The notes below the pieces were generated by a model, which was not told where the DNA came from, did no database searches, and saw only the letters and a list, made by a program, of their open reading frames with translations. A stretch of 64,000 nucleotides of DNA from JBFLYO01 sp040756745 (lineage in GTDB: Bacteria > Bacteroidota > Ignavibacteria > UBA10030 > UBA6906). The stretch is from NCBI GenBank assembly GCA_040756745.1, contig JBFLYO010000020.1, forward strand, positions 1 through 64,000. The letters run 5' to 3'. A program made the translations under genes and the position numbers. Position 1 is the stretch's first letter. Each line of letters begins with the position of its first letter. Positions 9,167 through 18,716 of this stretch are shown in pieces.

Positions 9167-9916
9167 ATGGCCCCGTTTCGCATTACCGATGCCCAGCGTG
9201 AGCAGTACCGTGATGAAGGATTCATGCTTCTCGAACAGGCGATCCCGGACAGGGACCTCGAGGCGCTCCGCGCGCAATGTACTGCGCTTGTGCAGGAACA
9301 GGAGGCGGAAATGGACCGCCTCGGCGGCGACACCGTTAACCTCAGCCGAAGAAACAGCCGCTATTTCGTCTTTCTGCCGTTCAAGACACATCCGCAACTT
9401 GGGGAGTTCATCTTCAACGACCTTATGGGTGAGATTTGCAAGGCGACGGTCGGCGAGAATGCGATGCTCTTCTGGGAACAGTTTGTGGTGAAAGGGACGG
9501 ACAAGAAAGGGGCTGAGTTTGGCTGGCACCAGGATTCCGGGTACGTGGACCATCCGCACACGCCGTACGTGAATGCGTGGATTCCCCTTGACGATGTGAG
9601 CGAGGAGAATGGAACGATCTATCTGCTCCCCTTTTCCCGCGCGGGCGTGCGTGAAAAGGTTCAGCACAAGACGGTGGAAGGTTCGAGTGACCGCGTCGGA
9701 TATTTCGGGAACGACCCCGGGATCCCGTTCATCGCACCGGCCGGATCCATTGCGGTATTTTCCAGCGTCACGTTTCACAGGTCCGGCGCGAACCGTACCT
9801 CGCGGATGCGCAGGGCGTATGCGATCCAGTATTCCCCCGAGGTGATCTATGAGCCGGACGGGTCGCTCAAAGGACTGGCAGAGCCCTTCCTGCAGGGGGG
9901 AAGACGAGTGCGATAA
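9167..9916 (+). CDS. Phytanoyl-CoA dioxygenase (PhyH)-family Fe(II)/2-oxoglutarate oxygenase
   Basis: The start is the ATG at 9167, preceded by a very good SD (gaggaggag at 9151-9159); the frame could extend to 9137 but would put the SD inside the gene. The product is 249 residues. The iron facial triad is visible: H121-x-D123 in GWHQDSGYVDH and H204 in TFHRSGANRTS, with arginines just after for 2-oxoglutarate. Bacterial PhyH proteins hydroxylate diverse small substrates. Next to an MtaA-like protein, oxidative removal of a methyl or other substituent from a sugar is an attractive but unproven role. A second PhyH gene lies at 44216. Confidence 0.87.
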   Translation: MAPFRITDAQREQYRDEGFMLLEQAIPDRDLEALRAQCTALVQEQEAEMDRLGGDTVNLSRRNSRYFVFLPFKTHPQLGEFIFNDLMGEICKATVGENAMLFWEQFVVKGTDKKGAEFGWHQDSGYVDHPHTPYVNAWIPLDDVSEENGTIYLLPFSRAGVREKVQHKTVEGSSDRVGYFGNDPGIPFIAPAGSIAVFSSVTFHRSGANRTSRMRRAYAIQYSPEVIYEPDGSLKGLAEPFLQGGRRVR

Positions 9917-9934
9917 GCATGCTGGAGAGTTGCC

Positions 9935-11143
9935 ATGACTGAGACCAACGATCGACGGGCGATTGTCGAAGACGCGATAGCCCGCGGGAACGGGATACTC
10001 CGCCTGAAGCCTGCATGGGTCGCCCGGACATTCCTGCCCCCCGGCCGACGGTTCGGCCTGCCGGAGCCGGAGTACAACCTCGGAGCGCGCGGCGCGATTT
10101 GCGAACGATGGCTGGCGTCTACCACGATCGCGGACAACAAGGTGCGGATTCCGGACGAAGGGCTGAGTTTTCTCGCCCTGGACTCACACGATCGCATGAC
10201 ACTGAAGGAAGCAGTCGAACTCGCCGGTCCTTCGATCATGGGCGCCGCCTATGCGGCAACGCATAAGACCCTCGACCGGCTGGCCAAGATCTTCGACTAT
10301 CGGGATCGGCTGCCATATCATTTTCATCAGATGAAGTACCATGCGGCGCTCGTCGGTCGTAATCCGAAAGAGGAGGCCTATTACTTTCCGGAGGGGGTTG
10401 AGATGGGCCCGCACCCTGAGTCGTTCCTCGGGGTCCATCCTTCGGTGACAGCACAGAGGCAATTCGAGCTGTTCCTGCCCCACCTGCAGCAGTGGAACAG
10501 CGATCGCATCCTCCAGTATTCGCGGGCGTATCTGCTGGTGCCGGGCGACGGCTTCCATATTCCCGCCGGAACATTGCATGCCCCGGGATCGGCACTCACC
10601 ATTGAGCTGCAGGAGGACTCAGACGTCCTCTCGATGCTCCAGGCGCGTGTCAGCGGCTACCCGATCGACAAGGAGCTGTTGTTCAAAGACGTTCGTCCCG
10701 AAGACCGACAAAAGTATGGGGAGAGGGTCATCCTCGACATGATCGACTGGGAGACGAGCGGCGATCCGTTCTTTTATGAAAACAGGCACACCCCGCCCCG
10801 GCCGGTGGAGGGAGGGGTACAGGAGGGGGGAGAAGAAACATGGATCTTTTACAATACGCACCGGTTCAGCGGCAAGCGGCTCGAAGTGAAGCCGGGGAAA
10901 TCGTACACGTCCACGGACCACGGAGTCTACAATATCCTCGTCTGGCAGGGGAGCGGCCGGGTCGATGGACACCGGGTCGCAGGAGGCAATCCCGCAATGG
11001 ATGAGCTCATGGTGTGCCACGACAAGGCCGTCACGCCGTTCCGGATCGAGAACACGGGTACGGGCAACCTGGTGCTGTTCAAGTTCTTTGGACCGGACGT
11101 GAATCCGGATGTCCCGATGCTGAAGCAGACGACTGGCACGTAG
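9935..11143 (+). CDS. Cupin protein resembling class I mannose-6-phosphate isomerase
   Basis: The 402-residue product has a phosphomannose-isomerase-like cupin core: LPYHFHQMKYH around residue 130 and DGFHIPAGTLHAPG around 205, where the His and Glu residues would bind a metal. The C-terminal part (KRLEVKPGKSYTSTDHGVYNILVWQGSG) forms a second cupin. Enzymes of this type interconvert aldose and ketose phosphates, but the family also contains non-enzymatic cupins. It starts 18 bp after the PhyH gene and its end precedes the nucleoside hydrolase by 29 bp, so co-transcription is likely. Exact reaction unknown. Confidence 0.72.
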   Translation: MTETNDRRAIVEDAIARGNGILRLKPAWVARTFLPPGRRFGLPEPEYNLGARGAICERWLASTTIADNKVRIPDEGLSFLALDSHDRMTLKEAVELAGPSIMGAAYAATHKTLDRLAKIFDYRDRLPYHFHQMKYHAALVGRNPKEEAYYFPEGVEMGPHPESFLGVHPSVTAQRQFELFLPHLQQWNSDRILQYSRAYLLVPGDGFHIPAGTLHAPGSALTIELQEDSDVLSMLQARVSGYPIDKELLFKDVRPEDRQKYGERVILDMIDWETSGDPFFYENRHTPPRPVEGGVQEGGEETWIFYNTHRFSGKRLEVKPGKSYTSTDHGVYNILVWQGSGRVDGHRVAGGNPAMDELMVCHDKAVTPFRIENTGTGNLVLFKFFGPDVNPDVPMLKQTTGT

Positions 11144-11172
11144 TTGCGGAATGGGGAGTGTGGATCGCGAGC

Positions 11173-12075
11173 ATGGTAAAACTGCTGTTGGACACAGATA
11201 TCGGCACAGACATCGACGACGCCGTCTGCCTTGCCTATCTGTTGTCAAATCCGGAATGCGAACTCCTTGGAATCACGACGGTGACCGGAGAGGCTGAGCT
11301 CCGGGCAATGCTGGCGTCGGCGTTGTGCAAGAGCGCCGGGCGTGAAGTGCCGATCTATCCCGGAGCGGAGACTCCGATCCTCCTGGAACAGAAACAGAAC
11401 CGGGCCGCGCAGGCCGCTGCACTGTCGGCGTGGCCGCACGATACCCGGTTCCCGCGCGGCGAAGCCGTTGAGTTCATGCGGAGGACTATCCGGCGATGGC
11501 CGGGCGAAGTCATTCTGCTGACCATCGCGCCGCTGACCAACATCGGGCTCCTCTTTTCCGTGGATCCGGAGATCCCTTCCCTCCTCCGCGGACTCGTCAT
11601 GATGTGCGGCCGCTTCTTTGAGCCCCCTCCTCAGGGCTATGGCCCGGTGGAGTGGAATGCCCTCATTGACGCCCACGCAACGTCGATCGTGTACCGCTCC
11701 CGTGTCCCTCTGCACCGCACTGTCGGCCTCGATGTGACGAGCAAGGTGACCATGACGCCCGAGGAGTTCCGGGCCACATTCGCAAGGGTGCCTCTCTTTG
11801 TGCCTGTGTTGGAGTGGGCTGAGATATGGTTCAAGGATTGGCCCGGGACGACCTTCCACGACCCGCTGGCGGCCGCGACGATCTTCGATGCGGCTCTCTG
11901 TACGTACGCGAGGGGAGAAGTAACGATCGAGCTGGACGACGCGTCCTCGCGGGGCCTGACGCGATGGTCATCTGCGGTGAGTCCGGCTGTTCATGAGGTT
12001 GCCGTAAGCGTCGACGGAGAAGGGTTCTTCCGCCACTACCTCTCTGTCGTGGGAGGGAAGGGGGTGAAGCCATGA
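11173..12075 (+). CDS. Inosine-uridine-preferring nucleoside hydrolase family protein
   Basis: The start chosen is the ATG at 11173, giving MVKLLLDTDIGTDIDDAVCL, which puts the calcium-binding DTDxGxDxDD signature at the N-terminus where this family has it. The frame runs further upstream only through the previous gene. At 300 residues it has standard length. Family members cleave N-glycosidic bonds of ribonucleosides. Within a glycan cluster it might act on a different N- or O-glycoside, as in other sugar clusters with IUNH-like proteins; that is inference. The stop overlaps the next start as ATGA at 12072-12075, implying translational coupling. Confidence 0.86.
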   Translation: MVKLLLDTDIGTDIDDAVCLAYLLSNPECELLGITTVTGEAELRAMLASALCKSAGREVPIYPGAETPILLEQKQNRAAQAAALSAWPHDTRFPRGEAVEFMRRTIRRWPGEVILLTIAPLTNIGLLFSVDPEIPSLLRGLVMMCGRFFEPPPQGYGPVEWNALIDAHATSIVYRSRVPLHRTVGLDVTSKVTMTPEEFRATFARVPLFVPVLEWAEIWFKDWPGTTFHDPLAAATIFDAALCTYARGEVTIELDDASSRGLTRWSSAVSPAVHEVAVSVDGEGFFRHYLSVVGGKGVKP

Positions 12076-13370
12076 GGCAGCTGTTGCGGGTGACGGCGTC
12101 GATATTGCTGTTGCTCGCTGCCGACGGCTGTTCACGGCGAGGGAAGGAGGAGGGTGGAATAACTGTCACGTTCTGGCACAGTTTCGTTGCCTCCACGATC
12201 CCGGCGCTTGAGGGACTGCTGCGTGATTTTGAGCGTGACCATCCTGCGGTTCACATCAACGCGCAATACGTTCCGACGGGAGATGGGCTGATCCAGAAAC
12301 TTGTCACGGCCATCCAGAGCCGGACGGCGCCCGACATTTCCTGGATCCATACCGATTTTCTTGACAAGCTCGTGGAGGCGGACGCGCTGCTCCCGCTGAC
12401 GCCGTTTGTAAACGGCCCGGAAGGACTTTCCGGCGAGGAGTACGCGGATATCTATCCGCCCCTTCTGGAAGCAGGGACTTCGGGGGGCGTGCTCTACTCA
12501 CTCCCGATGGAGGCAACGTCTCTTGCGTTGGTCTACAATCGTGGCCTCTTCAGAGAACATGGACTCGATCCGGATCGTCCGCCGCGCGACTGGGACGAAC
12601 TGAGGCAGTATGCGGCGGCGCTGACCGCAGACCATGACGGCGACGGGCGAATCGACCATTACGGGTTTTTCGTGCCGGTGTTTCCTGCATCAGGGGAACT
12701 GAACATCTGGATGACCCTTCAGTGGACTCCGTTCCTCTGGCAGGCAGGGGGCGTCGAGTTCAGCCCGGATGGCTCGGAGGCGCGTTTCAACAGCGCTGCA
12801 GGCGTGGCGGCGCTCTCCCTCTGGAAATCAATTTATGACCTGGAAGACTTCAGCAAATTCGGCATCGCCCACGATCTCGGATTCGCATCGGGGAAGCTCG
12901 CGATGGTGCTCGACGGACCATGGAACTTGCCGAGGTACAGAGCGATGAAGGACGTGGAATGGCGGGTCGCACCCCTTCCGGCCGGGCCCGCAGGCCGGGC
13001 AACGTATCTTGCAGGTGAGCAGCTGGTCATATTCCGTCAGAGTGCTCATGCCGCGGAGGCCTGGGAGTTCATCCGCTGGATGCTCCGTCCAGATATCCAG
13101 GCGAAATTTTCTATCGCCTCAGGGTACCTGCCCGTCAGAAAGTCCGTGACGCAACTGCAGGAATACCGGGATCATCTGGCGACCGACCCGGGTCTGGCGG
13201 CATTTGTTGACGAAATGCCGATGGGCCGATCGCGCAAGCAGGTCGGTCACAACCGCGTCGAGATCAACCGTGCGCTGGCAGGAGCCATCGAGAAGGCCAC
13301 TCTCGGGAAGTCCGATCCGAAAGCCTGCCTCGACGAGGCAGCGGAAACGGTCAATGCACTGTTGCGATGA
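12072..13370 (+). CDS. ABC transporter sugar-binding lipoprotein (extracellular solute-binding family 1)
   Basis: The 432-residue product starts with a lipoprotein signal (LLLLAADGCSRR, lipobox Cys about 20) followed by ITVTFWHSFVASTIPALEG, the characteristic opening of family 1 solute-binding proteins for oligosaccharides. No permease or ATPase gene is adjacent, so its membrane partners are encoded elsewhere or it works as an orphan binding protein. It is coupled by 4-bp overlaps to the nucleoside hydrolase upstream and to the GH92 gene downstream (ATGA at 13367), a strong sign of a single operon and a shared substrate, probably an oligosaccharide. Confidence 0.88.
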   Translation: MRQLLRVTASILLLLAADGCSRRGKEEGGITVTFWHSFVASTIPALEGLLRDFERDHPAVHINAQYVPTGDGLIQKLVTAIQSRTAPDISWIHTDFLDKLVEADALLPLTPFVNGPEGLSGEEYADIYPPLLEAGTSGGVLYSLPMEATSLALVYNRGLFREHGLDPDRPPRDWDELRQYAAALTADHDGDGRIDHYGFFVPVFPASGELNIWMTLQWTPFLWQAGGVEFSPDGSEARFNSAAGVAALSLWKSIYDLEDFSKFGIAHDLGFASGKLAMVLDGPWNLPRYRAMKDVEWRVAPLPAGPAGRATYLAGEQLVIFRQSAHAAEAWEFIRWMLRPDIQAKFSIASGYLPVRKSVTQLQEYRDHLATDPGLAAFVDEMPMGRSRKQVGHNRVEINRALAGAIEKATLGKSDPKACLDEAAETVNALLR

Positions 13371-15559
13371 ATATGCGCCGCGTCATGCACCTCACCGTCG
13401 TTCTCCTGCTTGTCGGTCACCGTGCGCCGGCGCAGGATCCCACAGAGTTCGTCGATCCTTTTATCGGCACGTCAGGCGGGGGGAACACGTACCCGGGCGC
13501 CGTGCTTCCGTGGGGAATGGTTTCGGTCAGTCCGCACAACGCACCCGGCGCACCATCCGGTTACCGGTTTGGGGAGAAATCGTGCACCGGCTTCGGACAC
13601 GTCCATCTCAGCGGTACCGGCTGCGCTGACCTCGGGAGCATCATCGTGACAGCATCAAGAGGAGTCGTGCGCGTTGATCCCCCCTCGAGGACCTGCACGA
13701 TTCTCGAGGAGCGCTCCCACCCCGGCTACTACGGCGCGAAGCTGGTCGAAGCTGCCGTGCGCGTGGAGGCGACGGCCACCGTTCGCTGCGGAATGACCCG
13801 GTTCACTTCCCTCGTCGGGGACACCCTCAATGTAGTAATCAGTGTGGGCGAGAGTCTTGCACTGACCGGCGGGGGGAGCATCGCCGTCACTTCGGGCGCG
13901 ACGGCGGAAGGGATGAATATCTCCGGAGGATTTTGCGGCGAAGCGAATCGTCAGACCGTGTATTGTTCCGTGGAGTTCAGCAAACCATCCGTTGCCTCCG
14001 GAACATGGGTGGGAGATGCTGTGCTTCACGATGGGAGCGCGTCAGTACGCGACACGGCACTCGGCGCGTGGTTCAGATTTCCCATGAAGGCGAATGAGGT
14101 GCTGCTCGTCAAGATTGGGATTTCCTATGTAAGTGCCTCGAATGCACGCCGGAATCTTGAAGGGGAGATGCAGGGATGGCGTTTCGAGGTTGTGCGCGGG
14201 GAGGCGCGCAACGCGTGGGACCGGGAATTGAGCCGGGTGCGGGTGGAGGGAGGATCGCGGGACGATCGTGTGAAGTTCTATAGCGCGCTGTACCACATGC
14301 TCATTCATCCCAATGTCATCAGCGATCGTAATGGCGACTACCCGCTGATGGGACGATCCGGCGTCGGCCGCTATCGGGGCCGGGAGCGCTACAGCGTCTT
14401 CTCCCTCTGGGATACGTATAGAACACTGCACCCGTTCCTGACGCTTGTGTACCCGTCGCGGCAGTCCGCGATGCTTGAGACCATGGTGGATATGGCCCGG
14501 GAGTCGGGCTGGCTGCCCAAGTGGGAGCTCGCAGGGAACGAGACGTACATGATGGTCGGCGACCCGGCCTCGGCAGTGATCGCCGACAGCTACCTGAAGG
14601 GGATCCGAGATATTGATGCTCAAGCAGCGTTCCGAGCGATGATGCGACCGTCGGTGGCGACGCGCGACAGCGGCCCCCCCGCAGTCCGGCCGGGATATCA
14701 TGAGTATCTGAACTACGGCTATATCCCGTTTGAGCAGGATACGACGGCGGCCTGGTGGGTGTGGGGCCCCGTGTCGACGACGCTCGAGTACTGCGTCACA
14801 GACTGGGCGACTGCGCAGATGGCAGGTGCGCTGGGTCGGACATCCGACTCCGTCGAGCTTACCAGAAGATCGCTCTTCTACAGGAACCTCTTTGACGAGT
14901 CAACGGGGATGATCCGCCCGCGGCGGAAGGATGGCGCGTGGCTCCTCCCGTTCGATCCACTGGCCACGGAAGGGTCAGGGTCGTGGCCGGGTTCGGGGGG
15001 ACCGGGGTACGTCGAGGGGAATGCCTGGCACTACACCTGGTTTGTGCCTTACGATCCGGCCGGTCTCGCGGCGATGTTTGGCGGTGTTGACAGCTGTGCC
15101 CGCGCGCTTGAGCGGTGCTTCTCCCAAGGGTACTTCACGATCAACAATGAGCCGGACATGGGGTATCCCTACTTCTTCAACCGGCTCCCCGGCCATGAGT
15201 ATCGTACCGCTGAAATTGTCCGGGAGATCATGGACGGCCAATTCACGAATTCGCCGGCCGGGCTTCCCGGCAACGACGACGCCGGGACCATGTCAGCGTG
15301 GTATGTCTTCTCTGCCCTTGGCTTCTATCCCTCGTGTCCCGGTTCACCTTGGTACGAACTGGGTGCGCCTGCATTTCCCAAAATCACGTTGGCCCTGGAT
15401 TCCTCGTATCACAGCGGATCAACGCTCGTTGTGAACTCCGGTGCGTCGCGCCCCAACACCGCCGGGAATCGCGTCGTTCTGTTCAATGGAGTGAGGGTAC
15501 GCGATTTCAGGATCGGTCACGAGACGCTCACAGCGGGAGGGATGCTCGAGTTCCGGTGA
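13367..15559 (+). CDS. GH92 family alpha-mannosidase, secreted
   Basis: The 730-residue product has a signal peptide (LTVVLLLVGHRAPAQ) and the GH92 opening FVDPFIGTSGGGNTYPGAVLPWGM. The catalytic-acid region is present as NEPDMGYPYFFNRLPG (E595), followed by GNDDAGTMSAWYVFSALGFYP, which carries the carboxylates of the general base. GH92 enzymes are calcium-dependent inverting exo-alpha-mannosidases with 1,2-, 1,3- or 1,4-specificity. Full length and intact motifs suggest activity. It closes the 15.6-kb glycan cluster and is coupled to the binding-protein gene, so mannose-bearing glycans are likely part of the substrate. Confidence 0.93.
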   Translation: MNMRRVMHLTVVLLLVGHRAPAQDPTEFVDPFIGTSGGGNTYPGAVLPWGMVSVSPHNAPGAPSGYRFGEKSCTGFGHVHLSGTGCADLGSIIVTASRGVVRVDPPSRTCTILEERSHPGYYGAKLVEAAVRVEATATVRCGMTRFTSLVGDTLNVVISVGESLALTGGGSIAVTSGATAEGMNISGGFCGEANRQTVYCSVEFSKPSVASGTWVGDAVLHDGSASVRDTALGAWFRFPMKANEVLLVKIGISYVSASNARRNLEGEMQGWRFEVVRGEARNAWDRELSRVRVEGGSRDDRVKFYSALYHMLIHPNVISDRNGDYPLMGRSGVGRYRGRERYSVFSLWDTYRTLHPFLTLVYPSRQSAMLETMVDMARESGWLPKWELAGNETYMMVGDPASAVIADSYLKGIRDIDAQAAFRAMMRPSVATRDSGPPAVRPGYHEYLNYGYIPFEQDTTAAWWVWGPVSTTLEYCVTDWATAQMAGALGRTSDSVELTRRSLFYRNLFDESTGMIRPRRKDGAWLLPFDPLATEGSGSWPGSGGPGYVEGNAWHYTWFVPYDPAGLAAMFGGVDSCARALERCFSQGYFTINNEPDMGYPYFFNRLPGHEYRTAEIVREIMDGQFTNSPAGLPGNDDAGTMSAWYVFSALGFYPSCPGSPWYELGAPAFPKITLALDSSYHSGSTLVVNSGASRPNTAGNRVVLFNGVRVRDFRIGHETLTAGGMLEFR

Positions 15560-15575
15560 GAGAAGCCGGTAAGAG

Positions 15576-15596
15576 ATTCCGCAATCAGCAATCCTC
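15576..15596 (+). repeat. Short heptamer array (3 units) between convergent genes
   Basis: Three 7-bp units (ATTCCGC, AATCAGC, AATCCTC) lie 17 bp after the GH92 stop in the 109-bp gap to the convergent kinase gene. They match the AATCCGC word of the array at 53056. The rest of the gap is pyrimidine-rich on the + strand and no clear terminator hairpin was seen. Confidence 0.6.
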
Positions 15597-15668
15597 AACG
15601 CTGGTCTCCCCACATTTCACATCCCAGTCCGTCCCTTCCAGCTTATCACCCTTAACTCTCACCCGCTC

Positions 15669-17981
15669 TTACCTCTCCTCTCTCTTTTCTTCTCTCTCAT
15701 CTAACGCCCGTCTCACCATTTTTAACAGCTCTCCCGGCACGTACGGCTTCTGAATGAACCCCTTTGCGCCTGCCGCCAGCAGGTCTGCTTTGATGCGAGG
15801 GTCGAGGTATCCGCTGGCGAAAACGACGTTGACCTGTGGGTCCACTCTCTGCAGCTCCCTGAACAGTTCGTCACCACCGCGCCGGGGCAGACCCAGGTCT
15901 GAAAGCACGAGATCGGGCCGGACCTGGCGGTACACGTCCAGGGCCTCGATGCCGTCCCGGGCAATCACGGTGGCATACCCCATCGTCGTGAGTATTCCCT
16001 GGACGAGATCTCTCAGCATCTCTTCATCTTCAACGATGAGGATCGTTTCGCTCCCCCCGCTTGCTTCCGCCTCGAATCCCGGCTCAGCCGCTTCGCTGGC
16101 TGCCGGACCCGCGTGCACCGGGAACCAGAGGTGGAACGTCGTCCCCTTTCCAGGCGCGGTGTCAACGTCGATGAATCCGTTGTGATTATTCATGATGCCA
16201 AATACCACCGCAAGACCCAGGCCGGTCCCTTTCCCCGCCTCTTTTGTCGTGAAGAACGGCTCGAATATTCTGGCAGCCGTAGCATCGTCCATCCCTGTCC
16301 CCGAATCCGTCACATCGACGCGGATATATCGGAGGGCGGCCGGGGATCGTCGCTTCGTGCGGACCTCACCGGCATCCTCGATCCCGGTGGAGATGATCAA
16401 CGATCCTCCGTCGGGCATGGCGTCGCGTGAATTCACGCAGAGGTTCAGCAGGATCTGCTGCACCTGTGTTGGATCGGCGAGAATGAGGGGGATCCCGTCC
16501 TGAAGACGGGACTGAAGCGTGATGGTCTTTGGCAGCGTCCCCCTGAGGAGGTTGATGACTTCGTGCACAAGATCATTGAGTTGCACAGCCTGAAACGTGA
16601 CCTCCCCTTTCCGGGCAAAGGTGAGGAGTTGCTTGACGAGCGCTGCACCGCGCGATGCGGCCTGGTTGATGGCATCAACGCTGGTCTTCAGCTTCGTGGT
16701 TTCGCCGGCAGAAGTGTCCAGCAGCGCAGCATGCCCCATGATGATCGAGAGGATATTATTGAAGTCATGGGCGATTCCGCCGGCCAGGGTGCCGAGACTC
16801 TCCATCTTCTGTGCCTTCCGGAGCCCTTCCTCAAGCGCTTTGCGCTCCGTGACGTCGCGGACGATCCCCAGCACTTCTGTGACTCTGCCGTTGAGGATCT
16901 GGGCCGTGGCTGTCACCTCGCCCACAACATACTCCCCCGATTCTTTCCGAAACCGGTACTCGTTCAGCGATCCCGCACTTCCTCCGATCACCTGGCGGAA
17001 GTTTTCCATCGCGAGCTGTCGATCGTCGGGATGGAGGAGATCGAGGAATGTCTTGCCGATCCAGTCGGTGCGTCGCCACCCCGTGAGGCGCTCAAATGCG
17101 ATGTTGAGCGAAGTGATGACGCCGGTCGGTGACATCGTGTAAATGGCATCACGTGCGCTTTCAATCAATCCACGGTACCGCTCCTCCGATTCGAGCAGGG
17201 CGCGCTCGGCTTCCTTGCGGGCGGTGATGTCTCGCGAAACGACGACAACCTTGAGCGGTACCCCTTCCGCGCTCCGGATAAGATTCCCCTGAGACTCAAT
17301 GTGGCGGATGCGTCCATCGGGAAGGACGAATCTGTACTCGATACGTTCGCCGGCGCCGGTGTTGACCGTGCGACGGAATACACCGCGCACACGCTCGCGG
17401 TCGTCCGGATGAATGTCCGCGAACGAGTCGGTCCCCGGAAGTTTCTCCGCATGGCTGAAGAACGCATTGTACGAGGGGCTGTTGTACAGTCTTCTCCCCT
17501 CCGGATCAAGCACCGCGATCAGGTCCGCCGCGTTTTCGGCAATGAGCCGGAAGAGCTCCTCGCTTTCGCGGAGCTGGATCGCCGCCCGTTTGAGTTCGCG
17601 TCGCTCATCGGCTTCCCGCAACGCCCTGCTCACAGCCGGAATCAGCCGCGTGAGACGGGACTTGAGCACGTAATCGGTAGCGCCGTTCACCATGCTCTGG
17701 ATCGCGGATTCTTCCCCCAGCGTCCCGGAGACGAAGATGAACGGGATCTCGGGCGCTTGTTCGCGCGCAAGAGTCATTGCCGTCAGTCCGTCGAAGGCAG
17801 GGAGGGTGAAATCTGAGATGATGAGATCGATCTTTCCGGTCTGCAGTGCGGCCAGGAAGTCATTGCGGGACTCGACGCAGGTGATGGTGCAGCTCATCCC
17901 TTCTGCTTCGAGCATCGAGCGGACAAGCTCTGCGTCGTTGGGGTTGTCTTCGAGGTGAAGGATGTGGATCGGTCGCGGCAC
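15669..17981 (-). CDS. Hybrid sensor histidine kinase/response regulator (REC-PAS-PAS-HisKA-HATPase-REC)
   Basis: The 770-residue product has no membrane segments, so it is a cytoplasmic kinase. In order: an N-terminal receiver (residues 5-120, phosphoacceptor D57 in IISDFTLP), two PAS domains (about 140-255 and 265-380), HisKA with H405 in GGIAHDFNNIL, HATPase (about 470-622, with CVNSRDAMPDGG, DSGTGM, GKGTGLGL) and a second receiver (645-760, D695 in LVLSDLGLP). This is the layout of FixL/NtrB-like hybrids that pass phosphate to an unlinked partner. The last residues (DEREEKREER) are encoded by a polypurine tract and may be a repeat-derived extension. No partner regulator is adjacent. Confidence 0.93.
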   Translation of the reverse strand: MPRPIHILHLEDNPNDAELVRSMLEAEGMSCTITCVESRNDFLAALQTGKIDLIISDFTLPAFDGLTAMTLAREQAPEIPFIFVSGTLGEESAIQSMVNGATDYVLKSRLTRLIPAVSRALREADERRELKRAAIQLRESEELFRLIAENAADLIAVLDPEGRRLYNSPSYNAFFSHAEKLPGTDSFADIHPDDRERVRGVFRRTVNTGAGERIEYRFVLPDGRIRHIESQGNLIRSAEGVPLKVVVVSRDITARKEAERALLESEERYRGLIESARDAIYTMSPTGVITSLNIAFERLTGWRRTDWIGKTFLDLLHPDDRQLAMENFRQVIGGSAGSLNEYRFRKESGEYVVGEVTATAQILNGRVTEVLGIVRDVTERKALEEGLRKAQKMESLGTLAGGIAHDFNNILSIIMGHAALLDTSAGETTKLKTSVDAINQAASRGAALVKQLLTFARKGEVTFQAVQLNDLVHEVINLLRGTLPKTITLQSRLQDGIPLILADPTQVQQILLNLCVNSRDAMPDGGSLIISTGIEDAGEVRTKRRSPAALRYIRVDVTDSGTGMDDATAARIFEPFFTTKEAGKGTGLGLAVVFGIMNNHNGFIDVDTAPGKGTTFHLWFPVHAGPAASEAAEPGFEAEASGGSETILIVEDEEMLRDLVQGILTTMGYATVIARDGIEALDVYRQVRPDLVLSDLGLPRRGGDELFRELQRVDPQVNVVFASGYLDPRIKADLLAAGAKGFIQKPYVPGELLKMVRRALDEREEKREER

Positions 17982-18240
17982 CAGATGGTTAGTCTGCTAT
18001 GCTCCGATGGACTTCAAACATGTCAATGGACACTTTCACCCGCACAGGAGCGATGAAGGGCCCGCGAGGCTGGCAATCCTGCAGGTAAGCTACACTGCTT
18101 GCCCCGAAAAATCAAGAGTCTTACGGGGCTGTTGAGGCGCCCGGTCCAGGGAGGGGAAGGTGCGCGATTGGAAGCATGAAGCCTTTAACGCATTGTTGCG
18201 CAAAATGGGTCTCAAGCGGGAAGTTGGGGGGGGAACCCCT

Positions 18241-18716
18241 GAGGGTATTCCGGTGTCTGGGAGGAAGGGGGTCGTTCCCTCGCACATGTGCCGGCCTTCG
18301 GGTATGGCCCGGATTCGTTCTCCCGTTTGCTCTCCGTCGATGCTCGCGCGCGATTCATGAACCGGCCGCCCGCTTCGTGGCACAACGACCTACTCCAGAC
18401 CGCACTCGACAGCGGGCCGATTGCGGCGGCCGCACTTGCAGGACTCATTCTCCTCGCCATGGTGGCGGCGATCAGGCATGGTTGGGAGACTCGGTGGCGC
18501 GGCTCCGCATCCATGAGTGCAATTCCCGGGCTCCTGCTGTTGTGTCTGGTGGTACTCGGGCTGGTGGGCTCGGTCGTCACAACGGCGATCCTTGGTTCGG
18601 TATTCTGGTGCCTGTTGGGGCTGACCGTGCGAGGGTACGGCTCCTGTCTGCCGGCCCGCATGGGTTTTCACTCGGTGCGTTTGGCATCGACCAGGGAATT
18701 GATGAAGGGTCGTTGA
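18241..18716 (+). pseudogene. C-terminal fragment of an O-antigen ligase-like membrane protein
   Basis: The open frame follows an in-frame stop at 18240-18242 and has no convincing start (a GTG at 18288 is possible). It encodes FGYGPDSFSRLLS, then SWHNDLLQTALDSGPIAAAA and two hydrophobic helices. This matches the last third of WaaL/O-antigen ligase proteins, whose periplasmic loop has GxGPxSF and HNxxLQxxxxxG. A full protein would have about 10-12 membrane segments; here only the end remains. It is therefore a decayed or rearranged remnant. A short functional membrane protein is the less likely alternative. Confidence 0.55.
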
